From: Polyangiaceae bacterium
Lineage (GTDB): Bacteria > Myxococcota_A > Polyangia > Polyangiales > Polyangiaceae
Reading direction: 5' to 3'
Assembly (NCBI GenBank): GCA_013361525.1
Contig: JABFXY010000087.1
Location: forward strand, 1-64,000
DNA: 64,000 nucleotides
Position numbers and translations under genes: made by a program. The notes beneath the pieces are model-generated. The model ran no database searches. It was not told the origin of the DNA and saw nothing but the letters and a program-made list of their open reading frames with translations. The first letter of the stretch is position 1. Every line of letters starts with the position of its first letter. This document shows, in pieces, positions 52,197 through 61,443 of this stretch.

Positions 52197-54323
52197 ATGG
52201 CTCTGCCGCGCTTGGGGTTAGGGAACGTGCGCCGTCTTCTGGGTCCGCTTGCTTTCATCTTGGTTACCGCGAGCGGCTGCTCGCTCATCAACAAGCCGGA
52301 CGACGTCAATCCGGGCAACGGGGGTAGCGGAGGCGCTGGGGGCGGCCAAGGCGGGACGGGCGCAACCGGCGGTGCGCCGCCCGCGTGCACGACCAATGAG
52401 GAGTGCGCGAGCCTCACCACCGATTGCACGGTTGGAGAGTGTGGCCCCGAAGGAACGTGCATTGCGACCAATACGGCCGCGGACACGCCCTGCGGTGGAG
52501 CCCCGACCGGAACTTGTGATTTGCAGAACACGTGCGACGGCAATGGCGCCTGCGTCGAGAACCGTGCTCCCAATGGCACGTTCTGCGCGGACTGCCCTGC
52601 TGGCCCCGGCCAATGCGGCCCGTGTATGGAAGGCGTTTGCGGCGATTGCGCCGGTGCGCCGGCAACCACGAAAACGTTCCGCTCGCCGCTCTCCACCTCC
52701 GGCTGGGTGCTGACCGGCGATTGGCGCGTCTACGCGGATGCTCCGCCTCCCGCTGCCTATCCGATATCGCAATGCAACGACGGAATCGACAACGACGGTG
52801 ACGGGCTCACCGATTACGATGACGATCCCGGTTGTAGCTCCGCGACGGATATTTACGAGGTCGATGCGCCCGGCACGGAGTGCAGCGACGGAGTCGACAA
52901 CGACGCGGACGGGGTATTCGACTATCCGGCCGACCCGAAATGCGAGAGCGCAGCCGACGACGCCGAGGTGACGCTGACCGGGACTCACTTCGCACACAGG
53001 GTGCTCGGCACCGACGGCAATCGGCGCTACCCCTACGGCCTCGAGAACTCTCGTGAGTTCGAGGCGTCGTCCGCTACGAGCCCGCCGACGATCCTTCCCG
53101 AGTTCCTCACGTTCCTGTCCTGGCATGTCGACGAGGGCGATGCTTACGACTTGAAGGCAGTCGAGGTCTCGACCGACGGCGTCAGCTTCCAAACCGTCGC
53201 TGTTTGTTTGCAGGGCGGCGGCGCGCCTTATGCGTTCTGCCCGCCGTCGTTCGGGCGCGCCGCGGACGCGTGGGACAGCATCAGCTTGCCGGTTCCGGCC
53301 GGGCTCGTCGGGCAAGTCGGGTATGTACGCTTCAGTTACAATACCAATGACGCCTACGGCACGACGGAGCAGGGCTGGTACGTCGACGCATTGAACTTCG
53401 CGCAGGATTGCGCGTGCGCAGCGGACAATGAATGCGGCTACCTCGCGAGCTCGTGCGCAACGGGGTCCTGCGACACCGCCGTCGGCGAATGCGTCCCTGC
53501 CGCTCAAAACGTCGACAGTGCCTGCGACCTCGACGTAGCGGAGGAGTGCGGGGCGCCCGCCTGCGACGATAGCGGCTGGTGCGTCGCGAATTCGCGACCC
53601 TTCGAAGGTCAGGCCTGCGCGAGCTGCCCCGAGGGAGCGGAGTTCTGCGACGGTTGCATGGGCGGCACCTGCGCGAGCTGCGTCTCGAAACAGAACTTCC
53701 TGTTTCCGGATCTCACCAATTGGACATTCTCGGGTGGCTGGGGCCTTTTCGACGCCGCCCCTCCCAATTCGGTGACACCGAACGAGTCTCTGTTCTTCCC
53801 GCCCCAGCATCCCCAGCTGTGGGAGGAGGAGCCGATGGTCGCGCCATTCCACGCGCCGATGCTCGGCAATGACGGCACGCGGACGGGCGCATTCCCTTAC
53901 GCGGGCGAAAGCGAAATCGTCGATGGAACGGTGACGACCGCGCCGACCATCATCCCCGCCGAGCTCCGCTTCAACTCCTGGCATCAGGATCGCGGTGGCG
54001 GCGACGCTTTCACCCCCGGCGACAAGAAGACGATTCGCGTCTACGTCGACGGCGTCGCCACGACGCTTCTCAGCTGCGACACGGACGAGACGACACCGTT
54101 CTGCGTCGCATGGCCTGCCGGCACCAACCGCGCCGCCGAGGACTGGGACGAGATCGTGATCGAGATCCCCGACGAGCTCGTCGGTCAAATCGGGACGTTC
54201 GAGTTCTCCTACAAGTCGGACAATGCCGGCACGGGCTGGGAGCGCGGCTGGTACATCGACGACATCAACATCAACGGTTGCGACCAGGCGCATCCGCCCT
54301 GGCTGATTCCGCAGAATTACTGA
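52197..54323 (+). CDS. Two-module Cys-rich surface lipoprotein
   Basis: 708 residues from the ATG at 52197. Signal peptide and lipobox TASGC (Cys 28), then a Gly linker. Two similar modules follow. Each starts with Cys motifs (ECASLTTDCTVGECGPEGTC; CGYLASSCATGSCDTAVGEC) and ends in a jelly-roll-like domain with a shared SWHxDxG (TFLSWHVDEGDAYDLKAVEV; FNSWHQDRGGGDAF) and GWYVD or GWYID near its end. Two DNDxDG loops (CNDGIDNDGDGLTDYDDDPG; CSDGVDNDADGVFDYPADPK) probably bind calcium. It is likely an adhesin or surface binding protein. A hairpin follows the stop. Confidence 0.85.
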   Translation: MALPRLGLGNVRRLLGPLAFILVTASGCSLINKPDDVNPGNGGSGGAGGGQGGTGATGGAPPACTTNEECASLTTDCTVGECGPEGTCIATNTAADTPCGGAPTGTCDLQNTCDGNGACVENRAPNGTFCADCPAGPGQCGPCMEGVCGDCAGAPATTKTFRSPLSTSGWVLTGDWRVYADAPPPAAYPISQCNDGIDNDGDGLTDYDDDPGCSSATDIYEVDAPGTECSDGVDNDADGVFDYPADPKCESAADDAEVTLTGTHFAHRVLGTDGNRRYPYGLENSREFEASSATSPPTILPEFLTFLSWHVDEGDAYDLKAVEVSTDGVSFQTVAVCLQGGGAPYAFCPPSFGRAADAWDSISLPVPAGLVGQVGYVRFSYNTNDAYGTTEQGWYVDALNFAQDCACAADNECGYLASSCATGSCDTAVGECVPAAQNVDSACDLDVAEECGAPACDDSGWCVANSRPFEGQACASCPEGAEFCDGCMGGTCASCVSKQNFLFPDLTNWTFSGGWGLFDAAPPNSVTPNESLFFPPQHPQLWEEEPMVAPFHAPMLGNDGTRTGAFPYAGESEIVDGTVTTAPTIIPAELRFNSWHQDRGGGDAFTPGDKKTIRVYVDGVATTLLSCDTDETTPFCVAWPAGTNRAAEDWDEIVIEIPDELVGQIGTFEFSYKSDNAGTGWERGWYIDDININGCDQAHPPWLIPQNY

Positions 54324-54338
54324 GCCCGAGTACCCTTC

Positions 54339-54364
54339 GGCGGGCCGTTCTAGGCCCGCCAAAA
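54339..54364. terminator. Hairpin after the two-module lipoprotein gene
   Basis: A perfect 8-bp stem GGCGGGCC/GGCCCGCC with loop GTTCTA lies 16 bases after the stop. It is followed by AAAAG, so its terminator function on the plus strand is only moderate. Confidence 0.5.
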
Positions 54365-54401
54365 GTTGGCCCGAAGCGCCGGATGATGGTCAGCCATCGT
54401 C

Positions 54402-55736
54402 GTGGCGCAGCGGTTTGCAACGAAGAGCACCTCGACGGCCGGAGCTTCTACGCCGGACCGAGGCATCTTCTCTCCAAGCCGGCGTGCGATACCCCGAAAC
54501 GTGCGGCGGGCGAACCTCGCCGCACGGGTGGGTCAGCGCGTCGATCACCGTAAAGCAGGTCCGTCGTCCGAAGCGGTCCCGACACCCACGCCCGGCCCGG
54601 TCGAGGTGCAGGCCGCCGATGCAGCGGTCGTTCCGGGACCGCCGTCGGCGCGAACGAGATCGCGAGCACGATGGGTGCGCGCCGCCGTGTTGGGGCTCGT
54701 CGCGTGTGCGTGTGGCCTCGGAACCGTCAGCCGATCGATCTCGCCGGAGATGAAGATCGACCGCGAGAGCGCGGCGAGCCTCCTCGCGCTCGCGGACAGA
54801 GCGCGCGACGAGGCCTCCAACGCGACGCACGCGATCGACGAGCTGCTCTTCCACCGTGGCACCGACGAGCGCCCCGCGGGCGACGACACACCGGCGCCGG
54901 AGACGCCGAAGGCCGACATTCGTCGCGATGGGCACGTGAGCGTTCCCGGGGGGATCCTCGTGTTTCCTTCGACGTTCCATCCCGCGGAAGACGGCACCTA
55001 CGATCTTCTCATCCACTTCCACGGCAACACGTCCGTCGTTCGCGAGAGCGCGGAGGTCGCGGGTTTGAACGCAGCGGTCGCGATCATCAACCTCGGGATC
55101 GGGTCCGCGCCCTACGAGGAGTACTACACGGTCGGCGGCACCTACGAAGAGCTCCTCGAAGCCGTCGACCAAGGGCTTCGTCAGCGTGGCCTCAAGAACG
55201 CGACGCGCGGTCGTGTCGCCCTCTCCGCGTGGAGCGCAGGCTACGGCGCCATCTCTTCGATCATGGTCTCGCGCCGCGGCGTCGACGACCTCGACGCCGT
55301 CCTCATCTTGGACGGGATCCACGGCAGCCTCGAAGACGGCAAGCTCAACCCCCTTCAGATGCGCCCGTTTTCACGCGTCGCCGAGAAGGCCGCGAAGGGC
55401 GAGATGTACTTCGGCATCACGCACAGCGAGATCGATCCCATCGCTTACGCGGGCACGAAGATCACCGCCGACTACCTGATCAACGCCGCCGGCGCCGAAC
55501 GCCACACGCTCGATCCGGAGCTCGATGCGCCGAAGTACCTCTCCCTCGAGAGCATGAAAGGCGCCGTCTCCAAGCGCCTCGAGAAATCGATGGTCCCCGT
55601 GAGCGAAGCGCGCATCGGCACGATGCACGTCACCGGCTACCGCGGCGAAACCAAAGAGCACCACATGGCGCACCTCTTCCAAATGGGCGCCACCCTCCTC
55701 CCCGAGCTCGTCGCCCGCTGGAGCGTCGGCCGCTAA
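54402..55736 (+). CDS. Membrane-anchored alpha/beta hydrolase-like protein
   Basis: 444 residues from a GTG at 54402; the early part is basic and low complexity and the start is uncertain. A membrane helix at about 90-108 (WVRAAVLGLVACACGLGTVS) leaves most of the protein outside. The hydrolase fold shows LLIHFHGNTSVVRESAEVAG, a nucleophile Ser in LSAWSAGYGA (about 284), LDAVLILDGIHG and THSEIDPIAYA, and a late His in KEHHMAH. An esterase or peptidase is likely; the substrate is unknown. A repeat element follows the stop. Confidence 0.78.
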   Translation: MAQRFATKSTSTAGASTPDRGIFSPSRRAIPRNVRRANLAARVGQRVDHRKAGPSSEAVPTPTPGPVEVQAADAAVVPGPPSARTRSRARWVRAAVLGLVACACGLGTVSRSISPEMKIDRESAASLLALADRARDEASNATHAIDELLFHRGTDERPAGDDTPAPETPKADIRRDGHVSVPGGILVFPSTFHPAEDGTYDLLIHFHGNTSVVRESAEVAGLNAAVAIINLGIGSAPYEEYYTVGGTYEELLEAVDQGLRQRGLKNATRGRVALSAWSAGYGAISSIMVSRRGVDDLDAVLILDGIHGSLEDGKLNPLQMRPFSRVAEKAAKGEMYFGITHSEIDPIAYAGTKITADYLINAAGAERHTLDPELDAPKYLSLESMKGAVSKRLEKSMVPVSEARIGTMHVTGYRGETKEHHMAHLFQMGATLLPELVARWSVGR

Positions 55737-55766
55737 CTCTCTTTCATCGGCGCACCGCGGCCCAGA

Positions 55767-55909
55767 AGACCGAGAGGGGTCGCCAAGGGCGCCGAGGGAA
55801 GAGCGAGGGAGAAGAGGGCGAGAGGAAGAAATAGGGTTCGATTTCGAATCCCTAAAATCCTCCTCTTTCTCTTTCTGCTTCTTGGGGCCCTTGGCGACCC
55901 CTCTGGTCT
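55767..55909. repeat. Palindromic element, copy C (between the hydrolase and DUF1552 genes)
   Basis: The longest arms of the family: AGACCGAGAGGGGTCGCCAA continuing GGGC, and its complement GCCCTTGGCGACCCCTCT-GGTCT with one base missing. Inside come a purine tract (GGGAGAAGAGGGCGAGAGGA), an inner dyad TAGGG-TTCGA/TTCGAATCCCTA and a pyrimidine tract. It lies between convergent genes. Same family as 22162, 36362 and 61444. Confidence 0.9.
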
Positions 55910-55928
55910 TCTTCAGAGCGGCGAAGCG

Positions 55929-57371
55929 TCAGCCCCCGAAGGCGGGGCCGAGGAGCTCGTCGATGACTTTGTTGCTGCCGGTCGCGGCTTGGTTCGGGGG
56001 GTTGCCGGTGCCGTACCAGCCGCCCTGGAGGTTGCGCGCGGTCATGTCGCCGACCGACGTCGCCTCGGGGTTGAAGGCCTTGAGGACCGTCATGAGAACG
56101 TCGGAGGTGTTGCCCGACGCCGTGAGGGAGCCGTCGTTGCCGGACTTCGGAACCGATTGGTAGTGATACTTGCCGACGAGCGAGTCGCGCAGGTTGCCGA
56201 TGAGGATGTAGGGCTGCCGCGATACCGAGTGCGTGAGGCCCTCGGAGCAGTCGCTGCCGACCATGATGAGGCCGCTCTCGAGGAGGTTCTTCCCGGTCGG
56301 ATCGATCGTCTCGCGCATCTTGTTCGCGAGCGTCGCGACCTGGCCCATCGCATAGACGACGCCCTCGTGGACCTCCGCCTGCGCGCCGCCGTTGTGCGTG
56401 TTGTTGTGGTGCGCGTTGTTCTGACCGATCTCGGTGTAGACCGTCTCCGCCGCGCCACCGATGAACTGCACGCTGGCGACACGCGTGACGTCGCATTTCA
56501 GCGCTTGGACGAGGAGCTCGGCCATCACTTCGTTCACGTCGGTGAGCGGCTCGTTCTGCACGCCCTCGGGGTTCGTCTGCGACGGCATCTCCGGCGGCTG
56601 ACACACCGGCGGCAGCGTCTTGATCTTCTCCTCGAGCTGCGCGAGCCCGTCGAGGTGAGCGTCGAGCCGCTCCCTGTCGACCGAGCCGAGCCGCGCGCGG
56701 AGCTTGTTCGCGTCTTCGCGAACGGAGTCGATGATCGCCAGGCGCAGCTCGCCGTCGTCGGGCTTGTCCTCGAACTCACCGAACAGGAGCTGGAAGATCT
56801 CCTGCGGGTTGAACTTCGGAAAGAGCGGCTCGTTCGTGCTGCGATGCGAGACGGCGAACATCGTGGTGCCGGAGTCCATGATGCTCGTGCGGCGCGAGAT
56901 GCCGATTTGCACCGACCGGATGAGCGGCGACGGATCGCTGCTCGCCTCGATGTGATCCGCGACGAGCTGATCGATCGTCGGGCCTCCGGCCTTGGAGTAG
57001 AGCCCGCTCAGCTCGGCCATCGTGTAGCCGTTGAACGCCGTCATGCCCTCGTGGTGGGTGACCTGATAGGCGCACCAGTTTTGAAGGCCGGTGACCACCT
57101 TCGTGTAGGCCTCGACGCCCATGAGCGGGTTGAGCTCGGGTGTGAGGTCGAAGCTCGCGCCGGTCGTCGCCGGCTCGAGTTGGTCGAGTCGGAAACCATT
57201 GCCGATGAAGTAGACGACCAGCTGCCGCGGGAGCGGTGTGCCGCCGGCGAGCGCGTCGCCGTTGGTGTTGAGCATCGCCTCGAGGAGCGGAAGGCCGACA
57301 CACGCGACGCCCGTACCCACGGAGCCTCGGAGGACGGCGCGACGGCTGAGCGAAAAGCGAGAGCGGCTCAT
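55929..57371 (-). CDS. DUF1552-family exported protein
   Basis: 480 residues. The N-terminus SLSRRAVLRGSVGTGVACVG is a twin-arginine-like signal. The body matches DUF1552: RQLVVYFIGNGFRLDQLEPA, THHEGMTAFNGYTMAELSG, RSVQIGISRRTSIMDSGTTM, and SDCSEGLTHSVSRQP. The family occurs mostly in myxobacteria and planctomycetes, next to DUF1592-type proteins. Its role is uncertain (sulfatase-like fold suspected). The start overlaps the upstream DUF1592 gene (ATGA), so they are coupled. Confidence 0.9.
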   Translation of the reverse strand: MSRSRFSLSRRAVLRGSVGTGVACVGLPLLEAMLNTNGDALAGGTPLPRQLVVYFIGNGFRLDQLEPATTGASFDLTPELNPLMGVEAYTKVVTGLQNWCAYQVTHHEGMTAFNGYTMAELSGLYSKAGGPTIDQLVADHIEASSDPSPLIRSVQIGISRRTSIMDSGTTMFAVSHRSTNEPLFPKFNPQEIFQLLFGEFEDKPDDGELRLAIIDSVREDANKLRARLGSVDRERLDAHLDGLAQLEEKIKTLPPVCQPPEMPSQTNPEGVQNEPLTDVNEVMAELLVQALKCDVTRVASVQFIGGAAETVYTEIGQNNAHHNNTHNGGAQAEVHEGVVYAMGQVATLANKMRETIDPTGKNLLESGLIMVGSDCSEGLTHSVSRQPYILIGNLRDSLVGKYHYQSVPKSGNDGSLTASGNTSDVLMTVLKAFNPEATSVGDMTARNLQGGWYGTGNPPNQAATGSNKVIDELLGPAFGG

Positions 57372-59008
57372 TTCGGATCTCCCACGCGCTTGAAGGCCTG
57401 GCTCACGGTGAGCTCGACCATCATCTCTTGAAGGCTGTAGCCATTGTCCGCGAACGAAGACTCGAGCCGCCCGAGCGCGTCCTCTTCACCTTCGGTCTCG
57501 AGGTGGCCCGTCGACTGCCGCCAGAAGTTCTTCACCAGGCAGCCGGCCGCGCCGTCGCTCGCGATCGTCGCGAGGTCGGCGGGGCCTGCGAACTCCAAGT
57601 CGCCGGACTTGTCGGCCGTGATGATCTCGAGCCCGTCCTCGGTGTCTCGGTATTGGCCGAGCGTATCGAAGTGCTCGTAAGCGAGACCGATGGGATCGAT
57701 GAGCGAGTGGCAACCCGCACAGTTCGGATCCTCGCGATGCGCGGTGAGACGCTGCCGCATGGTCTGGTTCTCCTGCGGCTCGGGTAGAGAAGTGTCCACG
57801 CCCGGAGGCGGCGGCGGGATCTCGCGGCAGAGGATCTTCTCGCGGTAGAAGCGGCCGCGGCGCGTCGGGCTCGTCCGTTTGACGTCCGCGAATCGAGCCA
57901 AAAACCCGGCCTTTCCGAGGAGGCCGAAGCGGCCCTGATCAGCCGGAATCTCCACCTTCGTCCAGCCCGACGAAGGGGCGGTCACGCCGTAGAAGGCCGC
58001 GAGCGTCGCGTTCACGAACGTGCTCTCCGACGTGAAGATCTCGCGCGCGTCGGCGTCGCGCGTCCACACGACGTCCTGCAGGAAGCGCAACATCTCTTCC
58101 TGCATCGTGCGCGCGAGCGCCTCGTTCCATTGCGGGTAGATCGTCTGGTCCTTCGAGATCGTGGTGATGTCTCGGATGAGGTAGAGCTCGGAGAAGAAGC
58201 GATCGAGCGAGCGCCGCGCCTCCGGCATGAGCAACATGCGCCGCGCCTCTTCGCGGATGCCGTCGTCGGTCGCGAGCTTCCCCGCCTCCACCGCGTCGAG
58301 CAACTCGACGTCGGGCGTGCGATGCACGAGGAAGAACGACATCCTCGACGCGAGCTCGTAAGCGGTGAGCGGCCTGTCGCTGCCCTCCCCTTCGCCGATC
58401 TCGGAGACGTAGACGAAGTTCGGCGATTGGAAGATCGCCATGAGCTCGTATTTGAGTCCGACGTCGAAGTCGCCGGCGCCCCACGTCTGCCCCATGTTGG
58501 CGATGTTGACGAGGCGCTCTTTTTCGTCGGCCTCGACGGGGCGGCGCCACGCGACGCGACCGAATTGCGTCGCGACCTCCTCGTAACAGGCGGCCGAAGG
58601 AGCGTTCTGAACGCAGGGGGCGAACGTCGCGAGCGTCGACACGTCTTGCAGCGAGGTGGTGACGGCGGCCGTGACCTCCGTCTCGAGCGTGGAGACGTCG
58701 TTCGCGCCGATCGCGAGCTCGGCCGCGGCGATGGACTCGAAGCCGTGCAGCTGCGGATCACCCCAAACCTCGAAGTCCGAAGCAGCCTGTGCGCCGAGTA
58801 AGTACTCGAGCGAGTACCGCATCTGGGATCCTGTGATCCGCCGAACGCCACCGGGAGCGGGCACGACCTGGAAGCTCGAGCCGCCTCCGCCGCCGCCTTC
58901 ACCTCCGCCGTTGCCGCCCGTGCCGTCGTCGTCCGAGCAGCCGGGGGCCATCGCGATGGCGCCCAGCATGCCCGCTACGACGAGGAGGTACTGCTGCGAT
59001 GCCTTCAC
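57368..59008 (-). CDS. DUF1592/DUF1588/DUF1585-type exported lipoprotein
   Basis: The GTG at 59008 has GGAGG 6 bases before it; 546 residues. The signal ends in lipobox AMAPGC (Cys 20), with a Gly/Glu linker. The conserved body runs RITGSQMRYSLEYLLGAQAA, RVAWRRPVEADEKERL, YELASRMSFFLVHRTPDVEL and RRGRFYREKILCREIPPPPP. It contains CAGCHSLIDPIGLAYEHFD, a CxxCH that may bind haem c as in the Planctomycetes cytochrome-associated group, and ends LTVSQAFKRVGDP. It forms a pair with the DUF1552 gene. Confidence 0.9.
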   Translation of the reverse strand: MKASQQYLLVVAGMLGAIAMAPGCSDDDGTGGNGGGEGGGGGGSSFQVVPAPGGVRRITGSQMRYSLEYLLGAQAASDFEVWGDPQLHGFESIAAAELAIGANDVSTLETEVTAAVTTSLQDVSTLATFAPCVQNAPSAACYEEVATQFGRVAWRRPVEADEKERLVNIANMGQTWGAGDFDVGLKYELMAIFQSPNFVYVSEIGEGEGSDRPLTAYELASRMSFFLVHRTPDVELLDAVEAGKLATDDGIREEARRMLLMPEARRSLDRFFSELYLIRDITTISKDQTIYPQWNEALARTMQEEMLRFLQDVVWTRDADAREIFTSESTFVNATLAAFYGVTAPSSGWTKVEIPADQGRFGLLGKAGFLARFADVKRTSPTRRGRFYREKILCREIPPPPPGVDTSLPEPQENQTMRQRLTAHREDPNCAGCHSLIDPIGLAYEHFDTLGQYRDTEDGLEIITADKSGDLEFAGPADLATIASDGAAGCLVKNFWRQSTGHLETEGEEDALGRLESSFADNGYSLQEMMVELTVSQAFKRVGDPK

Positions 59009-59022
59009 TGGTCGCCTCCGCT

Positions 59023-59100
59023 CGTGCGGGACCCTGCCCGCACGCATACCCGTCCGTACGACGGTCGGCGATATGCCGGACCACCTGGACGAGGGTCCGG
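59023..59100. promoter_or_regulatory. Two dyads in the divergent gap between DUF1592 and Omp85 genes
   Basis: CGTGCGGG-ACCCTG-CCCGCACG at 59023-59044 is a perfect hairpin in the leader of the DUF1592 gene, and CCGGACC/GGTCCGG at 59076-59100 lies upstream of the Omp85 gene. They are possible operators or leader hairpins. Confidence 0.4.
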
Positions 59101-59146
59101 CCATGGTACCTTCTGCCGCGGTCACGGCAATGACATCGAAGGTCCC

Positions 59147-61438
59147 TTGAGTCGATCGGCTCTCCTGCGCCGCCTTGCTCCGATGTGGGTGCTCGTCGTC
59201 GTCCTGCTGGCGACGGTGACGGGCTGCCAAACGCAGCGCATCGTCTGTTCTCCCACCGACTACACGGGGTGTGTCGTCGACGAGGTCCGCGTCACCGGAA
59301 ACAAAGCCGTCCCCGACTCGGAGTTCACCTCGAGGATGGCGACCGCCGCGACCGGCGGAAGCTTCGAAGGCGTCCCCCTCATCGGGGCCATCGACACGCT
59401 CACCGTCCAATACGAGCGGTTCGACCGCTTCGTCCTCGATCGCGATCTCGAGCGTGTGGCGCGCATCTACCGCGCCAAGGGCTACTACGACGCCGTCGTT
59501 CGCGCCGGACGCGTGCGCCGCATCGACGAGCACAAACCGGGCAACCCGGACATGTCGAACACGCGGCTGCTCGTCGAAATCGTCGTCGAGGAGGGTGAGC
59601 CGGTCCGCGTCGAGAAGGTCAACGTCAGCTACCAAGACCAGTTGCGCGTGGACGATCCGCTGTTGCCCCTCGCGTTGCTGCGCGCGCGATCGGTCCTCGG
59701 CAAAGACGACATCTTCACCGAAGAAGCCTACGAAGCCGCCCGGAACAGCATCGCTCGGACGTTGACGGATCGGGGCTATGCGTACGCCACAGTGCAACCG
59801 TCGGCGAACATCGACATCAAAAATCGCAAAGCGACGGTCACCTATACGGTCGCGCTGGGGCCGAAATGCACCTTCGGCAAAGTGAGTATCGTCGGGCTCG
59901 GCGGTCTACCCGAATGGCAAGTACGCCCGGCGCTGGGTATCGAGGAAAACGAGCCGTACTCCACCGACACGCTCGAAAATGCGCAGGTCGCGCTCGCGGA
60001 ATTGGGCGTCTTCGGTTCGATCAGCGTCGAGCCCGTGCTCGACAGAAATGCCCAGCCGCTCGCGACCAAAGTGCCAATCATGGTCCGGGTGCAGGTCGCC
60101 CCGCTCGGCACGGTGCGTCTCGGAGGCGGTATCGAGCTCGGCGACCAAGTGGCCGCGCGCGGCATCGCCGGCTGGCAACACCGCAATGCGACCGGCGCCC
60201 TGGACCGATTCTCGATCGACGGGCGCGTCCGCGCGCTCGCCTATCCCTGGCGCATCTCGACAATCGGAAGCACAGAGGGCAGGGTCGAGTTCGTCCCGGA
60301 GTTCGGCGTCCGCGTCCAATACACGCTTCCGTTTCCGGGCGACCCGCGTGCGCAGCTCTTCGCCCAGAGCTCGGTCTCCTACGGCATCAAGCAAAACCAC
60401 GATCCGCCGGACGTGCTGGCAGAGGGGCAGCCCGTCCCGGTGGAAATCCTTCTCGAGCACAGCCAGGGCTATCAGCGAAAGTTCTTCTTCTCTCGCCTCC
60501 TTCTGAGCCTCAGCCACAATCTGTCGTTCTCGAATCCCTTCAACCTGTATTTCGAAGAGTCCGCAGCGTCGCGCATCCTGATTAGTTACATCGACGTCTA
60601 CGGCCAGCTCGATCTGCGAAAGAACGACGCGAACAAATACGATCGCGTGCGGCCGACGAAGGGCGTGATGATCTCGACCGACGTCCAGGTCGCGGGGTTC
60701 ATCTTCGGAGGCGACGCGGACGACGTCCGGCTGAAGCCGGAGATGCGATGGTATGCATCGCTCGCAAAAGGCTTCGTCCTCGCCGGGCGAGTCGCGATGG
60801 GGTTTCTCTACACCAACGGCTATGGCTTCACGCTCGACGACAACCTCGAGACGGCTCCGCTCCTCTGCCCGGGTCAGGAGGATCCCAACGTAAGGGATGC
60901 GTGCCGCCAGCAACAGCAGAGCCCGACGGTGAGCAAAGACGTCGCCATCCTCACCAAGCGCGGCTTCTTCAGCGGCGGACCGACGTCGAACCGCGGCTAC
61001 GGCTTCAACGAGATTTCCCCGCAGCGGGTCGTCGACGACAACGGCATCAAGCTCCTCGATCCCGAATCGGTGGGCGGCCGAACCTTGTGGGAAGCGTCGA
61101 TCGAGTTCCGATTCCCCATCCGCGGTAGCTGGACGGGGACGACGTTCATCGACGCGAGCGACGTTACACGAGGCTTCGGCGAGCTTCGCATCGATCACCC
61201 ACACATCTCGACGGGTTTCGGCGTGAACTACGAAACGCCGGTCGGCCCCCTGCGCCTCGATTTGGGCGTCCGCGTCCCCTATTTGCAAGTCATCGGCGTC
61301 TCCGAGGTCGAAAACTGCACCAACGACACGACCGGCCCCGAGTGGAACTGCCCCGACTACATCGTCGACGAAGGCGAAGCGACCGACATCTTCGGCCTAC
61401 CGATGGCGCTGTCGATCGCGATTGGTAACGCCTTTTAG
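59147..61438 (+). CDS. Omp85-superfamily outer-membrane assembly protein with lipobox (TamA/BamA-like)
   Basis: I chose the TTG at 59147, since it alone supplies a basic signal n-region (SRSALLRRLAPMWVLVVVLL); an ATG 12 codons later lacks it. 763 residues. The signal ends in ATVTGC, a lipobox. POTRA domains follow (about 40-300: VDEVRVTGNKAVPDSEF, VARIYRAKGYYDAVVRA, ARTLTDRGYAYATVQPSANI). A barrel of about 16 strands follows, with GGGIELGDQVAARGIAGWQH, a GFFSGGPTSNRGYGFNEISP lid-loop motif (in place of BamA's VRGF) and a C-terminal LSIAIGNAF strand. Such proteins insert others into the outer membrane. A lipidated Omp85 is unusual. Confidence 0.85.
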   Translation: MSRSALLRRLAPMWVLVVVLLATVTGCQTQRIVCSPTDYTGCVVDEVRVTGNKAVPDSEFTSRMATAATGGSFEGVPLIGAIDTLTVQYERFDRFVLDRDLERVARIYRAKGYYDAVVRAGRVRRIDEHKPGNPDMSNTRLLVEIVVEEGEPVRVEKVNVSYQDQLRVDDPLLPLALLRARSVLGKDDIFTEEAYEAARNSIARTLTDRGYAYATVQPSANIDIKNRKATVTYTVALGPKCTFGKVSIVGLGGLPEWQVRPALGIEENEPYSTDTLENAQVALAELGVFGSISVEPVLDRNAQPLATKVPIMVRVQVAPLGTVRLGGGIELGDQVAARGIAGWQHRNATGALDRFSIDGRVRALAYPWRISTIGSTEGRVEFVPEFGVRVQYTLPFPGDPRAQLFAQSSVSYGIKQNHDPPDVLAEGQPVPVEILLEHSQGYQRKFFFSRLLLSLSHNLSFSNPFNLYFEESAASRILISYIDVYGQLDLRKNDANKYDRVRPTKGVMISTDVQVAGFIFGGDADDVRLKPEMRWYASLAKGFVLAGRVAMGFLYTNGYGFTLDDNLETAPLLCPGQEDPNVRDACRQQQQSPTVSKDVAILTKRGFFSGGPTSNRGYGFNEISPQRVVDDNGIKLLDPESVGGRTLWEASIEFRFPIRGSWTGTTFIDASDVTRGFGELRIDHPHISTGFGVNYETPVGPLRLDLGVRVPYLQVIGVSEVENCTNDTTGPEWNCPDYIVDEGEATDIFGLPMALSIAIGNAF

Positions 61439-61443
61439 GGAAG

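Noticed and set aside
59024..59146. ATG at 59024 as start of the Omp85 gene
   Set aside because: The residues before LSRSALLRRL are unlike a signal peptide and overlap the promoter region of the divergent gene.
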